Assembly (NCBI RefSeq): GCF_032922745.1
Contig: NZ_CP136693.1
Span: forward strand, 3,224,001-3,288,000
DNA: 64,000 bases
Direction: 5' to 3'
From: Marinobacter salarius
Lineage (GTDB): Bacteria; Pseudomonadota; Gammaproteobacteria; Pseudomonadales; Oleiphilaceae
Position 1 is the stretch's first letter, and each line of letters begins with the position of its first letter. A program made the translations under genes and the position numbers. Of this stretch, positions 37,001 to 45,223 are shown in pieces. The notes below the pieces were generated by a model, which did not search any database, had not been told where the DNA came from, and saw only the letters and a program-made list of their open reading frames with translations.

Positions 37001-37735
37001 AAGGATCTGCTCGAAGCGATCCTTAACCCTGCGGATACTGTCAGAAACAAAGGCAAAACGTGGGCTATCGAAGATAGCTTCCTGGACACCTGCCAGGAAG
37101 CGGAACCGCAGATCTTTACAGACCTCGCCCACTTCACGGAGGAAGTTCAGGTCGAGGATCAGCTCTTGATCCTTACGTGTGCGCAGGTAGTCGAGGAGCT
37201 CATCGACGACCAGAAGCAAACCATGCTCGGGGTAGACATCACCGAACTTGGTCATCATATCTTCAAAAGCGCGTTTGTGGCTGGTAATGGTGTCTGCTTC
37301 GGGGAAAACGTACTCGACACCGAGTTTTTCCAGGTTTTCCTCCAGCTCTGCCACCAGAATGTCCCGGAGGGACATAGTCGTGGCGCCGATCTCCGTGCGG
37401 ACGACTTTGAAGCGGCCAGCGATCTGCGTTGCGGCGGCACGAACTTCTTCGTTTTTCAACCCGTCAACCAGAGAAGCGTCGGCTGCCAGACTGGAGACCA
37501 CTGACATCAAATGCGATTTACCGGTGCCGTAGTTACCCACGACCAGTAATCCTTTGTTATCCACCGGGTGCTCAAACTGCATCTGTGGAATGACAAGCTG
37601 CGTGAGCCGTTCAGCCATCTCTTCTGAAATAACATAAGTATTCACCAGCTGAAGTGCGGCAGTTGATTTACCTGCGTCACGCAGCTGAACGACCGACTCA
37701 ATGGGGTCGAACTGAATAAGTTCCCCGTACTTCAT
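34001..37735 (-). CDS. brxC: BREX ATPase BrxC (PglY-like, DUF6079)
   Basis: This 1244-residue AAA+ STAND-like ATPase is a core BREX component. It begins MKYGELIQFDPIESVVQLRD, as BrxC proteins do, with VVGNYGTGKSHLMSVV (Walker A, 65-80) and HGLLLVVDELLDYL (Walker B, 171-184). A Cys pair near the C-terminus (SSPVCPHCNFRP) may bind zinc. BrxC/PglY is thought to form large assemblies and to couple ATP hydrolysis to phage exclusion. Its start overlaps the brxF stop by 4 bp (ATGA-type), and the gene appears intact. Confidence 0.93.
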   Translation of the reverse strand: MKYGELIQFDPIESVVQLRDAGKSTAALQLVNTYVISEEMAERLTQLVIPQMQFEHPVDNKGLLVVGNYGTGKSHLMSVVSSLAADASLVDGLKNEEVRAAATQIAGRFKVVRTEIGATTMSLRDILVAELEENLEKLGVEYVFPEADTITSHKRAFEDMMTKFGDVYPEHGLLLVVDELLDYLRTRKDQELILDLNFLREVGEVCKDLRFRFLAGVQEAIFDSPRFAFVSDSIRRVKDRFEQILIARNDVKFVVAERLLKKTVEQQAKIREYLTPFAKYYDGLNERMDEFVRLFPVHPDYIDTFERVTVVEKREVLKTLSMGMKGVLDKKVPADEPGLIAFDSYWNTLKQNASFRAIPEIRAVIECSQVLESRIENALTPKSYQPMALRLIHALSVHRLTTGDIYSPIGASAAELRDRLCLFEPLIAEMGSDEPDKDLQTHVETVLRKIHSAVSGQFISENKDNHQFYLDLKKTDDFDALIDKRAEALGQNQLDRFYYEALKRVMECQDTPTHVTGYKIWQHELVWQERKAARTGYLFFGAPNERSTAVPQRDFYLYFIQPNDPPRFKDDKANDEVFFRLKGTDEVFQTALKSYAAALDLAATSSGHAKATYESKANGFLKELVRWLQKHMTSAFEVAYQGRTKSIAEWAKGKSVRDLSGLSPHETINFRDLVNTIAGLCLAPNFENQAPEYPVFSVLITGSNRTQAAQDALRAIAGQNRTRQATAVLDALELLDGEKVEPYKSKYTKLILEAIKAKGHGQVVNRSEIIQDDHGLEYMNPGGARLEPEWAVVLMAALVYSGDIVLAIPGKKFDATGLQQLAAASMDELVRFKHLEQPKEWNLPALKALFELLGMTPGMAQLVTQGKDEPVQNLQHAVDQIVKRIVMAQQTMRDGLSFWGLDLLSGTDLASQASALDEAKTFFESLQAYSSPGKLKNFRYSASEVVSHEKAATILDELDALREFVMEHGQTAFWLSSAETVLPADHDWVDRMKTSRQDVLDELRQADLTKLSAQSQDIGAKLSSLKKNYIVAYIGLHTKARLGVNDDKRKAGLLNDQRLQTLLKLAGIDLMPRQQLTDYQNRLAGLKSCFALTEQNLESSPVCPHCNFRPSVETDTAAGSQMIDQMETQLDAMVAAWTSTILSNLEDPITQANMDLLKVDDREPLEAFMKTKELPVPLDSNIVHALKEVLSGLVKVTIHAQELQQALQVTDGPGTPAEMKKRFEEYIDQLTKGKDPAKVRLVLE

Positions 37736-38247
37736 GCTTGCCCTGCCTCTGTATTGTTTCTTGTTTCATCGATTGTGGCCGCTCCATCCATGCCCACTAT
37801 AAGAGCATCAACCGAATCATAGCTGCGATATTCAGGGTGATCCGGCTCAGCGTACGAAAGTCGTCCTGATGTGACCGCTCCATTCCATGACGCCACCACC
37901 GTATGGTTCCTCGCTATACTCTGGAGCAAACGCAAAGGATCTTGCTTGAGCTCCTTGTCAAACAAGATCTCGAGGTTATCTAAAACCACGGGGGCATTAG
38001 CCTGGTCCGCAATCTCATCAAGGATGCCAGGCAATCGCAAAGCTCGCTGCTTTGTCGTCAGTTCAAGCAGTTCGCTTGAGAGCGCCAAATTCACGTTAAT
38101 GACAGAGGTTCCGAGCTCCTCCGCGACATCCCTAAGCACACTGGTCTTACCGGAGCCTGTCTCGCCGACCAACAGCACCAGGTGATGGTATAAGCCTTCG
38201 GCCGCTTGGAGTGATCGATTTATTTTGCTGCTTATTCGTTCGGCCAT
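37732..38247 (-). CDS. brxF: BREX type III protein BrxF
   Basis: This is a 171-residue small P-loop ATPase: LVLLVGETGSGKTSVLRDVA (Walker A, 23-42) and APVVLDNLEILFDKEL (Walker B-like). BrxF is the marker gene of type III BREX and stands first in that operon, immediately before brxC, exactly as here. It overlaps brxC by 4 bp and follows a small HTH gene by 9 bp. The N-terminal MAERISSKINRSLQAAEGLYH is basic and helical. Confidence 0.88.
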   Translation of the reverse strand: MAERISSKINRSLQAAEGLYHHLVLLVGETGSGKTSVLRDVAEELGTSVINVNLALSSELLELTTKQRALRLPGILDEIADQANAPVVLDNLEILFDKELKQDPLRLLQSIARNHTVVASWNGAVTSGRLSYAEPDHPEYRSYDSVDALIVGMDGAATIDETRNNTEAGQA

Positions 38248-38256
38248 AATTATCTT

Positions 38257-38469
38257 TTACTGGTCGGATTCTGGCTTGGAGGGGTGCTCTGCGGCTCCGC
38301 CCGCCTTCACCCACTCATCTACTTCCACTTTTTTAAACTTCCAAAAGCGCCCCATGCGGTGGGCGGGCATTGAGTGTTTCTCTATCCAGCGGTACACAGT
38401 GTCGTTGCTGACACCCAGATGCTTACCGATTTCCTCTACGGATAACCAGCGGTCGTCCATCTCGGCCAT
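38257..38469 (-). CDS. Helix-turn-helix (excisionase/MerR-like) protein at the head of the BREX operon
   Basis: This 70-residue DNA-binding protein has the winged HTH of the excisionase/HTH_17 family: WLSVEEIGKHLGVSNDTVYRWIEKHSMPAHRMGRFWKFKKVEVDEWV. AGGA lies 10 nt before the ATG. It is the first gene on the transcript, 9 bp before brxF, so it is well placed to regulate the operon; such short HTH genes often precede type III BREX loci. It could alternatively be a relic of an integrative element. Confidence 0.82.
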   Translation of the reverse strand: MAEMDDRWLSVEEIGKHLGVSNDTVYRWIEKHSMPAHRMGRFWKFKKVEVDEWVKAGGAAEHPSKPESDQ

Positions 38470-38862
38470 ATTTTCGCTTCCTATGGGCGATGGGTTGCCA
38501 CCTCACCAGAGGCGACGCGGTCTCTTGGGCGGAGCAGCCCAAGACAAGTTGACCCTTCAATATATATGGGCGCCACTATGCTTACAACCGATTTGACCCG
38601 TATAGACCTGCAAAGACGGGCAAGTATAGACGCACGAGATTACCGCTTTTAGCGACACCGTTCCGAGAACAAATCGCGAGATAATGGAATCTCAGGCCTC
38701 TCTGACCCATTAAGAAGCTTTTCAAATCATCTAGAAGGCATCTACTGATTCGCAAAATGAAACCAAGATTTTGGCCGAGATCCGAATGCAGTTAGTGGAT
38801 CCACCTCTCGCACAAGAGAAAATTGCTAAAATCTCCACAGGAGTGGCAAGGGATTTGGTGCA
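38470..38862. promoter_or_regulatory. Divergent promoter region between the BREX operon and the 480-residue HTH gene
   Basis: This 393-bp gap must hold the BREX promoter (minus) and that of the gene at 38863 (plus). A perfect stem of 7 bp (CTTGGGC/GCCCAAG, 6-nt loop) occupies 38524-38543, about 55-75 bp before the first BREX start codon, and could be a leader hairpin or an operator. Two direct copies of GTATAGAC occur near 38600 and 38629. No further gene is seen here. Confidence 0.4.
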
Positions 38863-40305
38863 ATGCAGTCAGAATCGGACGATAGCAGGCTCGAGAGAGA
38901 CCGGGAGGAGCTGTTCCACCTTGTTTGGTCCATGCCCAGTGAGCAAGTCGCTGCAAAGCTGGGGATTTCAGGTCCTGCACTCACGAAACGATGCACCAAG
39001 CTTGGCATTCCCAAGCCACCTCGTGGCTACTGGGCGAGATTCAAGGGTAATCCAGATCGCCCTATTCCACCGATGACTGCGTATATGGACGTGGTGAGGG
39101 CTCAACTAAAGCAAAAAACTATCCCCCCTGGACTTCATTTATCAGAGCGGAAAAAGGAACTGTTCGAAAGGGCTGCCGAGACCATCCTGAATCAGAATCC
39201 CCAGTTGGGGCGATTCGAGTTCAAAGGGTCAATGCTTACACAAATTGAGCCCTCGCTGGCCTCATCAGTGTTAACCAGCGCGGTCAAACACTTTGAAGAG
39301 TTCCTCCCAAAAACACCATTTGTTTCTGCACGACAAGTTGCTGCCGGTTTAATGGATGCCCTTTTGCCACTGGTCGCCAAGCATGTATTAGTATTCCCGA
39401 AATCTGAAAAATACAGCCATCGGACCGAGAACGAATTCGTTGTGGTCCGCGTTTCCGAGGAACTACTACGGCACCTTGCCAATGCCAAGCGATTAGTTGA
39501 TGAGCTGCAGCTGGCCTTCTCAGCAATCCCCCTGAATAGCTCAGAGTATTGCCAGAGCGTTCGGTATATCTTTTCGCCGAAATCGCATTGGATCGCCAAA
39601 GCCGATCTTTGCGTGTCGGGAACACATGCTTGGCTCCGGATTGAGCAACAATCACCCGCCGAGGTCTATGAGACGGATCAGGTTCCAATTGATCACCTGG
39701 GACCGCTATCTTTTTTACCTGAACGGCAGCGCATTACTCACATCGACCCAGAGGTTCGAATATACCGAGAAGACTGGAATCTACTACAGACACTACTGGA
39801 GGCTGAAGATATGCATACACTCAGCTCCTCTGTCGTGTATGACCTTCTGGATTCCGATTTACACCTGAAGCTGGCGCGTGCTATGAAAGTCTGGTGGCCC
39901 AACGAACAGTTCCAGGCGCTTCAGGTACTGCAAGATGGGTTGGCCTCTGCCGAACAAAAAATCGAGCAATGGGAATCAGAACTTGAAGTTGCCAAACAGC
40001 GAGTTTGTGAAAAGATCCTTGGTGTTCGCCGCGGGGATATTTTGCAGGTTATGCAGCAAGGAAAACCCGGGCGTATCCAAGTCGAAAGACTGGATGTGTT
40101 CAAGTATGAACACAACGTGACCTTTATGGCTCATGGCAAGCTGTTCAGAAAAGACGGGGTGGTCGGAAAGCGAAATGAAACATTGTATTTGTCGGTGCCA
40201 ACGTCCATCGCTCGTCAACTGACCGGCTATAAAGAGCCACCTCCCTCATCTCCGCAACAAGCCCCACGAACCTACCCATACTCGAAATGGAATTGGGGAC
40301 GCTGA
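38863..40305 (+). CDS. Unknown 480-residue protein with N-terminal helix-turn-helix
   Basis: The N-terminal 70 residues contain ELFHLVWSMPSEQVAAKLGI and a region ending PPRGYWARFKG, a HTH pattern seen in many uncharacterised proteins of integrative elements. The remainder has no recognised domain; a coiled segment (EQKIEQWESELEVAKQRVCEK) lies near residues 365-390, and the C-terminus is Pro-rich. It is divergent from the BREX operon and followed by the repeat zone 40308-40800. Regulation of the island or a phage-sensing role is possible, but nothing in the sequence decides it. Confidence 0.7.
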   Translation: MQSESDDSRLERDREELFHLVWSMPSEQVAAKLGISGPALTKRCTKLGIPKPPRGYWARFKGNPDRPIPPMTAYMDVVRAQLKQKTIPPGLHLSERKKELFERAAETILNQNPQLGRFEFKGSMLTQIEPSLASSVLTSAVKHFEEFLPKTPFVSARQVAAGLMDALLPLVAKHVLVFPKSEKYSHRTENEFVVVRVSEELLRHLANAKRLVDELQLAFSAIPLNSSEYCQSVRYIFSPKSHWIAKADLCVSGTHAWLRIEQQSPAEVYETDQVPIDHLGPLSFLPERQRITHIDPEVRIYREDWNLLQTLLEAEDMHTLSSSVVYDLLDSDLHLKLARAMKVWWPNEQFQALQVLQDGLASAEQKIEQWESELEVAKQRVCEKILGVRRGDILQVMQQGKPGRIQVERLDVFKYEHNVTFMAHGKLFRKDGVVGKRNETLYLSVPTSIARQLTGYKEPPPSSPQQAPRTYPYSKWNWGR

Positions 40306-40307
40306 GG

Positions 40308-40529
40308 GTGTACCGCCAGTGAACCCATGGGTACACCCCGCCCGATATCCAAACCCAGCATCTGCCACACCGGTGTACCTGTAGGTTCACTGGGGGTACA
40401 CCGCTTCCTTCCAACTCAAATTCTGTTCTGAAGTTGATGTACCTGCAGGTTCACCAGCGGTGCACTATCTCTGAATTGGCCGAACTCGCAGAAATTACGG
40501 CTGTACCCACAGGTGCACCAGCGGTTCAC
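40308..40529. repeat. Four 29-bp imperfect palindromic repeats at 64-65-bp period
   Basis: Units lie at 40308-40336 (inverted), 40373-40401, 40437-40465 and 40501-40529, with start-to-start distances of 65, 64 and 64 bp. Each carries half-sites of the type GTGTACC/GGTACAC at its ends and a central GGTTCAC (inverted GTGAACC). The sequences between the units do not resemble each other. Six helical turns per period would put all units on one face of the DNA. No cas gene is nearby. Confidence 0.8.
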
Positions 40530-41009
40530 TCTTTTACCTAACATATCGCGCCATCTGCCCTTCAATGACGCCCAAGACATGCTAACTAACCCTGCCTCTC
40601 AGATGTTTATAAAACAGGTTTGGGAGCACAACGCGGATTCCAAATCAGATTCGCCAGGCAAGCATGGCTCCCAAATCTCAGAGTGATTAAACAAATTCGA
40701 GATTTGGGAATTGGGTGAAGTATCCAAATCAGATACGCGGGCCGTGGCACCTATCCAAATCAGGCGACATGGTCACATGATGGAATCTGCCTGATTTGGA
40801 TTTGAATGAAATTCCCAAAACGGCAGAAAGGTTGGAATTTATGGTTTCAATCGAGTGGTAAAAATAGCTCTACGTAAGCCCACCGAATATCAATCCGGAA
40901 AAAACCAGATTTTTCCTCCAACTGCGCTGCCGACGATTTATCTCCGCGTCTGTAAATTTCAAAGGGTCCCGATGGGACGATTCAAACAACCAATGAACGG
41001 AGATATGAA
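40530..41009. repeat. Non-coding zone with clustered CCAAATC motifs in direct and inverted orientation
   Basis: Copies of CCAAATC(A/T)-type motifs occur at 40640, 40671, 40724 and 40755 (plus) and at 40699 and 40790 (inverted). Two pairs form perfect inverted repeats: CCCAAATCTC (40670-40679) with GAGATTTGGG (40699-40708), and TCCAAATCAGGC (40754-40765) with GCCTGATTTGGA (40789-40800). Further right are a GGAAAAA/TTTTTCC hairpin (40897-40916) and GTCCCGATGGGAC (40967-40979). No gene is seen in the zone. Confidence 0.7.
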
Positions 41010-41159
41010 ATGAGCAAGAAACCTTCAAGCAAGCCCATGACCGCCGCAGATGTGGCTAGGATCCAGAGCGCCACCGCCAAGCAATCTGGCGGTGGAGTTA
41101 GTAAGGATTCGTTTGTCGCCAGGGCTCAGAGGACTGTTGCAAAAAAGGATTCTAAATAG
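41010..41159 (+). CDS. Small conserved-type basic protein, 49 residues
   Basis: ATG at 41010 is preceded by ACGGAG and gives a 49-residue, Ser/Lys/Ala-rich basic protein (MSKKPSSKPMTAADVARIQS, then GGGVSKDSFVARAQRTVAKK). Small proteins of this composition are often encoded just before HicA-like genes in gammaproteobacterial accessory regions, as here. A function is not known to me; it is probably nucleic-acid binding by charge. Confidence 0.65.
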   Translation: MSKKPSSKPMTAADVARIQSATAKQSGGGVSKDSFVARAQRTVAKKDSK

Positions 41160-41164
41160 GCATT

Positions 41165-41197
41165 ACAAGAGGGCGGGCCTTGTGCCCGCTCTCTTGT
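41165..41197 (+). terminator. Strong hairpin between the 49-residue gene and the HicA-like gene
   Basis: ACAAGAGGGCGGGC and GCCCGCTCTCTTGT pair over 14 positions with one G-U, around the loop CTTGT. It starts 5 bp after the stop codon of the small gene. There is no U-run after it, so it may act as an attenuator or mRNA-stabilising hairpin rather than a simple terminator. Confidence 0.5.
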
Positions 41198-41211
41198 TGC
41201 GGGAGAGTACG

Positions 41212-41427
41212 ATGAAACGAGTAAGCAGCGATAAGGATATAAATCAATTGATTAAATAGCTACTTCAGAACGGCTGGCGATATCAGTCTGGCAAAAAGCA
41301 CGGGAAAATCGAACTACCTGGAGTAGGCAAAGTGGTTATTCCGACGAGCCCCAGCGACCGACGGACCCTACAGAATCTCATTCGAGATATTCGTCAACTT
41401 GAGCGCAGGGAGGCGACTCTTGCATAG
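41212..41427 (+). pseudogene. HicA-like toxin-family gene with an in-frame TAG
   Basis: ATG at 41212 (GGGAG upstream) reads MKRVSSDKDINQLIK, then TAG at codon 16, then continues in the same frame as LLQNGWRYQSGKKHGKIELP...VVIPTSPSDRRTLQNLIRDIRQL to a stop at 41425. The GWRYQSGKKHGKIEL...VVIP core resembles the HicA/YcfA double-stranded-RNA-binding-like fold. A CAG-to-TAG change is the simplest explanation. The downstream reading overlaps the start of the next gene by 8 nt, showing it once was part of the operon. Confidence 0.65.
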
Positions 41428-42499
41428 CACTCCTGCCTATCCGAACCACCTCGAGATCATCAGGTCACTTGCACGAGCATTTGACACAAAGGGATCTGAT
41501 AAGTGGATTGATGACCATGCCGGTAAATGGGATTTTGATTATAGAGCCATTCCCGTCGCAACCGACAAGGTAGTCTATGAACCGCTATCACGATACATCG
41601 GAGAGGATTTTGGGCGAGATGTGGCCGCCAAGTTAACCGCCTTCTGCAAAGCATACAGCTTGTTTGTTTCGAACCTGAGCCTAGAGGGAATTTCTCGCAC
41701 AGAAGCTTTGAGAATTCTCTCGAGTCACCTATTCAGCTCGTTTGGAGCTGAAGCTTTGAGAAGCGCCAGCAATAACCTCGACGGTCCATCCCCAGAACAG
41801 TTTATGACGCCTGGAAAGCAAGCCATTGCAACTTTGTTCGAATGGTTCGAGTTATCGGTACCTGGCTGGGACGATTTCTATGGCCAACTCAGCAAAGAAG
41901 TGAAAGACCGCATGCGACGGTGGCAAACGGGCACACAGCTTCCTGCTCTGAGTTCGCTCGGCGCCCTCTTTTCTAAACAAGATGCTGGCAAATTCTTCGA
42001 TGAAATACAGAGAACTCGATTGCGAGCGCTGCTCGTTACAGCGCGAGCCGTTGATTATTACCGAGCTCTGACTTTTGGAGAGGTTGCAATCGAACGGACA
42101 CAGGGCCGCTCTCCTGCAAACCCTCAAGATATCCACTCTCGAATTGTTGATGAGTGCTTGTTAAAAGCTCCCCAATTCAAGCAGATCGCGAAGCTGAATA
42201 CGATGCTCGCAACGCTACTGAATCCTGGTCGTAAAAAGGCATCCACGGATCAAGCTTTCACCCAACAGCTACTCACGCATTTTAAGATCTTTTTGCAAAA
42301 GGTTGCCCCCTCAGGCTCGCTCTCCTACTGTCAAAGCTGGCATGAAGCGCGCTGGCTCACCCTCTCAGGAAAATTGGATCGTGCCGCTGAGGCTTACCAG
42401 AGAGCGTTTGAGCAGTCTTATTTTCATGCAGGGCCAAATCAGGGCCTAATTATCCAAGAGGCCCTGGCCGTAGCGGCAATACTCCCATCCCCCCCCTAA
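41420..42499 (+). pseudogene. 5' part of an ankyrin-containing protein, ended by a C8-tract frameshift
   Basis: TTG at 41420 is chosen because GGGAGG lies 6 nt before it and it overlaps the end of the HicA-like gene. The 359-residue product is helical with a possible TPR-like end (GKLDRAAEAYQRAFEQSYFH) and stops directly after a run of eight C (42489-42496). Removing one C makes SPPK continue into TFLRQLRNAQVVLGLEVPLD of the next segment. The homopolymer shift could be a true mutation, reversible phase variation, or a sequencing error. The N-terminal part has no recognised domain. Confidence 0.6.
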
Positions 42500-43485
42500 G
42501 ACATTTCTCAGGCAACTTCGAAATGCGCAGGTAGTGCTAGGGCTCGAAGTACCCCTGGATCTCGGAGACAGAACCGCTGTGTCGTCACGATACGACAAAC
42601 ATCTTGAAAACTGGTTCATCCCTCAGTATCGCGGACATTTTCCAAGGATATTTCCTTTTGATGGTGCGTTCCCCGGAACAGAGTACCCGCAGCAGGAGCC
42701 AGACTTCCTTGGATCGATTCTTGTAACTGATGAGGACCTCGCCAAGAAACCCTCCACCAAGGATCCAAATCGGAAGATAAAAATCGGCCAGCTTCGCCAG
42801 AAACGAATGCCCCAACTTACCTATTTCGTATGGAGGGAAAACGCAGACGCTGTAGAAAAACTTCTGGACGCTGGCGCCAACGTGAATCAATTGTCCGATG
42901 CGGGCGACTCAGCATTATTGCAGGCTGTGCAGTTGCTGGATGTCACTACCCCGAACCAAAAGCCAGGTGATGATTCGTTTTTCACTTTGCTGAGTGAAAA
43001 GCCACACGAGCCAGAAGTTTTGAATGCGACTACGCAGAAGAAGCGCCTATCCCTGCTAACAGCCGCTATCAATACCAACAGGCTCGATGTGCTGCGAAAA
43101 TTACTTGATATGGGTTGCGCGCCAGATTCCAGAGCCGGCATCGAGCTGAGCACACCCCTGTACTACTGCATTCAAAAAATTGGATTGGTAAAGGGCAAGA
43201 GTGAGGTCTTAAAACAGATAACACAGGTTCCCCAAGATCAGGTGCTACTTGAAAGCATCCGGCGATATACCTCAGGGAGTCTTGGTATGACCCTCGAAGC
43301 CCAGCGGCAGTATCTGGAACGAGTCGCCTCCAACCCTAGGTATAACAGCATCCACCAAGCGGCCGGAAAAATTCTGGTTGAAACAGAGCGAAAGTCGTTT
43401 GACCTGGATGTTTTACGGGCTATGGCCGGACTGCTCATCGAGCAGGGAGCAAACACCAACGCAGAACAGAATTACCCCATTCCAG
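42500..43485 (+). pseudogene. Middle part of the ankyrin-containing protein (ATG-initiated frame from 42534), cut by IS21
   Basis: This frame continues the preceding one if one C of the 42489-42496 tract is removed. It contains ankyrin-like repeats: NADAVEKLLDAGANVNQLSD, the RLDVLRKLLDMGCAPDS region, and a third (LLIEQGANTNAEQN). At 43486 the IS21-family element begins. As it stands the frame reads 9 codons into the element and ends at 43514. Joining 43485 directly to 46091 gives NYPIPGYTPLMLAIES in frame, a perfect ankyrin continuation. The whole repaired protein would be about 750 residues. Ankyrin repeats imply a protein-binding role. Confidence 0.7.
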
Positions 43486-43669
43486 TGCGTATTCCAGACC
43501 AAGGTTGCCACTGATTCCAGACGAAGTCTGCCACCCATTCCACGCGAAAGCTGCCACTAATTCCACGGCAAAGCTGCCACCCCAGCAGACTGCCTGAAGC
43601 TCCATCAAAATCGTCCGGCGCGGGATTACTTAACGGTACTCTGACCCTTTTCATCCGGAGATGGGCCAG

Positions 43670-45211
43670 ATGCCAGCGAAGAGGTTATCCATGCGTAAAA
43701 TCAAAGAAGTCCTTCGCCTCAAGTGGGAGCGAGGGCTGAGCAACCGCCAGATTGCGGCGGCCTGTGGCGTTAGCCGCCCCACCGTAAGCGACTACCTGCG
43801 CCGCACGGTTGAGGCCGGTCTGAGCTGGCCGTTGCCAGCGGATATGGATGAGGCCCACCTGGAGCGGTTGCTGTTCCCGCCGCCACCGGACCTGCCGGCA
43901 CAGGCCAGAGGTATACCCGACTGGCAACACATCCGTGACGAACTCACGGGCAAGAACGTCACCCTGTTCCTGCTCTGGCAGGAGTACCGGCAAGCCAACC
44001 CGGACGGTTATCAGTACAGCTGGTTCTGCGAGCACTACCGGGCCTGGCGGGGCAAGCTGGACCTGGTGATGCGCCAGGACCATCGGGCCGGTGAGAAGCT
44101 GTTTGTGGACTACGCTGGCCAGACCGTGCCCGTCATTGACCGCACCACCGGAGAGATCCACGAGGCACAAGTCTTTGTCGCGGTGATGGGTGCATCCAAT
44201 TACACCTACGCCGAAGCCACCTGGAGCCAGACATTGCCGGACTGGGTCGGCTCCCACATCCGGACCTTCGAGTTCCTGGGCGGAGTGCCGGAACTGGTGG
44301 TTCCGGACAACCTCCGCTCCGGCGTCAGCAAGGCCCATCGCTACGAGCCGGATCTCAACCCAACCTATCAGGACATGGCCGCCCATTATGGCGTGGCCGT
44401 TGTCCCGACAAGAGTTCGTAAGCCCCGTGACAAAGCCAAGGTGGAAGGCGGTGTATTGATCGTCGAGCGCTGGATCCTGGCAGCCCTGCGCCACCGTCAG
44501 CACTTCTCCCTAGGTCAACTCAACGCCACCATCCGTGAGCTACTGGAGAAGCTCAACAGCCGCCCCTTCCGCAAGTTGCCCGGCTGTCGGCGTGACCACT
44601 TCGAACAGCTGGATCAACCGGTTCTACAGCCGTTGCCGGCAGAGCCGTATGTCTACGCAGAGTGGAAGAAGGCTCGGGTGCATATCGACTACCACGTGGC
44701 CATCGACGGTCACTACTACTCAGTGCCCTACACACTGATCAAGAAAGAGGTGGAGGTTCGCATCACCCACAACACCATCGAATGCTTTTACCGGGGCAAC
44801 CGTGTCGCCAGTCACCGGCGTTCCGATCAGAAAGGGCGACACACCACGATTGCTACCCATATGCCCGAGTCCCATCGCCAGGCGGGCGAGTGGTCGCCGG
44901 AACGGCTCATCGCCTGGGCGGCCAAAACCGGACCGGCGACGGAGAAGCTTATCCGCACCGCTCTGGGTGCCCGCAAACACCCTCAGCAGGCGTACCGCTC
45001 CTGTCTGGGCATTCTCCGGTTGGGGCAGAGCTACGGCGAGTCGCGGCTGGAGGCCGCCTGCCAGCGAGCCCTGATGCTGGGAAGCTGCCGCTACAAGAGC
45101 ATTGAATCCATCCTCAAACACCGTCTGGATCAGCAGCCCCTGGAAGAGCAACAGGAACTGGCCTTGCCCGACACCCACGACAACATCCGTGGCCCCGCCT
45201 ACTACCACTGA
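43670..45211 (+). CDS. istA: IS21-family transposase IstA
   Basis: This is a DDE transposase of 513 residues from ATG 43670 (CCGGAG about 10 nt upstream; ATG 43661 and 43691 are alternatives). It has an N-terminal HTH (NRQIAAACGVSRPTVSDYLRR), an rve integrase core with LFVDYAGQTVPVIDR, PELVVPDNLRSGV and the Glu in KPRDKAKVEGGVLIVERWIL, and the C-terminal Mu-transposase-like barrel. It is complete. Confidence 0.95.
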   Translation: MPAKRLSMRKIKEVLRLKWERGLSNRQIAAACGVSRPTVSDYLRRTVEAGLSWPLPADMDEAHLERLLFPPPPDLPAQARGIPDWQHIRDELTGKNVTLFLLWQEYRQANPDGYQYSWFCEHYRAWRGKLDLVMRQDHRAGEKLFVDYAGQTVPVIDRTTGEIHEAQVFVAVMGASNYTYAEATWSQTLPDWVGSHIRTFEFLGGVPELVVPDNLRSGVSKAHRYEPDLNPTYQDMAAHYGVAVVPTRVRKPRDKAKVEGGVLIVERWILAALRHRQHFSLGQLNATIRELLEKLNSRPFRKLPGCRRDHFEQLDQPVLQPLPAEPYVYAEWKKARVHIDYHVAIDGHYYSVPYTLIKKEVEVRITHNTIECFYRGNRVASHRRSDQKGRHTTIATHMPESHRQAGEWSPERLIAWAAKTGPATEKLIRTALGARKHPQQAYRSCLGILRLGQSYGESRLEAACQRALMLGSCRYKSIESILKHRLDQQPLEEQQELALPDTHDNIRGPAYYH

Positions 45212-45223
45212 AGGATCTCTGAC

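Noticed and set aside
38771..39076. 101-codon plus-strand open frame
   Set aside because: It overlaps the 480-residue HTH gene in another frame and shows no domain; the longer gene has the recognisable HTH region.
40308..40529. CRISPR array (29-bp repeats, 35-bp spacers)
   Set aside because: Only four units, one inverted, with sequence divergence in every unit and no cas genes; regular phasing fits a protein-binding array better.
41050..41259. 69-codon plus-strand open frame
   Set aside because: It overlaps the 49-residue basic protein and the HicA-like reading in another frame; composition is not protein-like.
43685..44503. 272-codon minus-strand open frame
   Set aside because: Antisense of istA.
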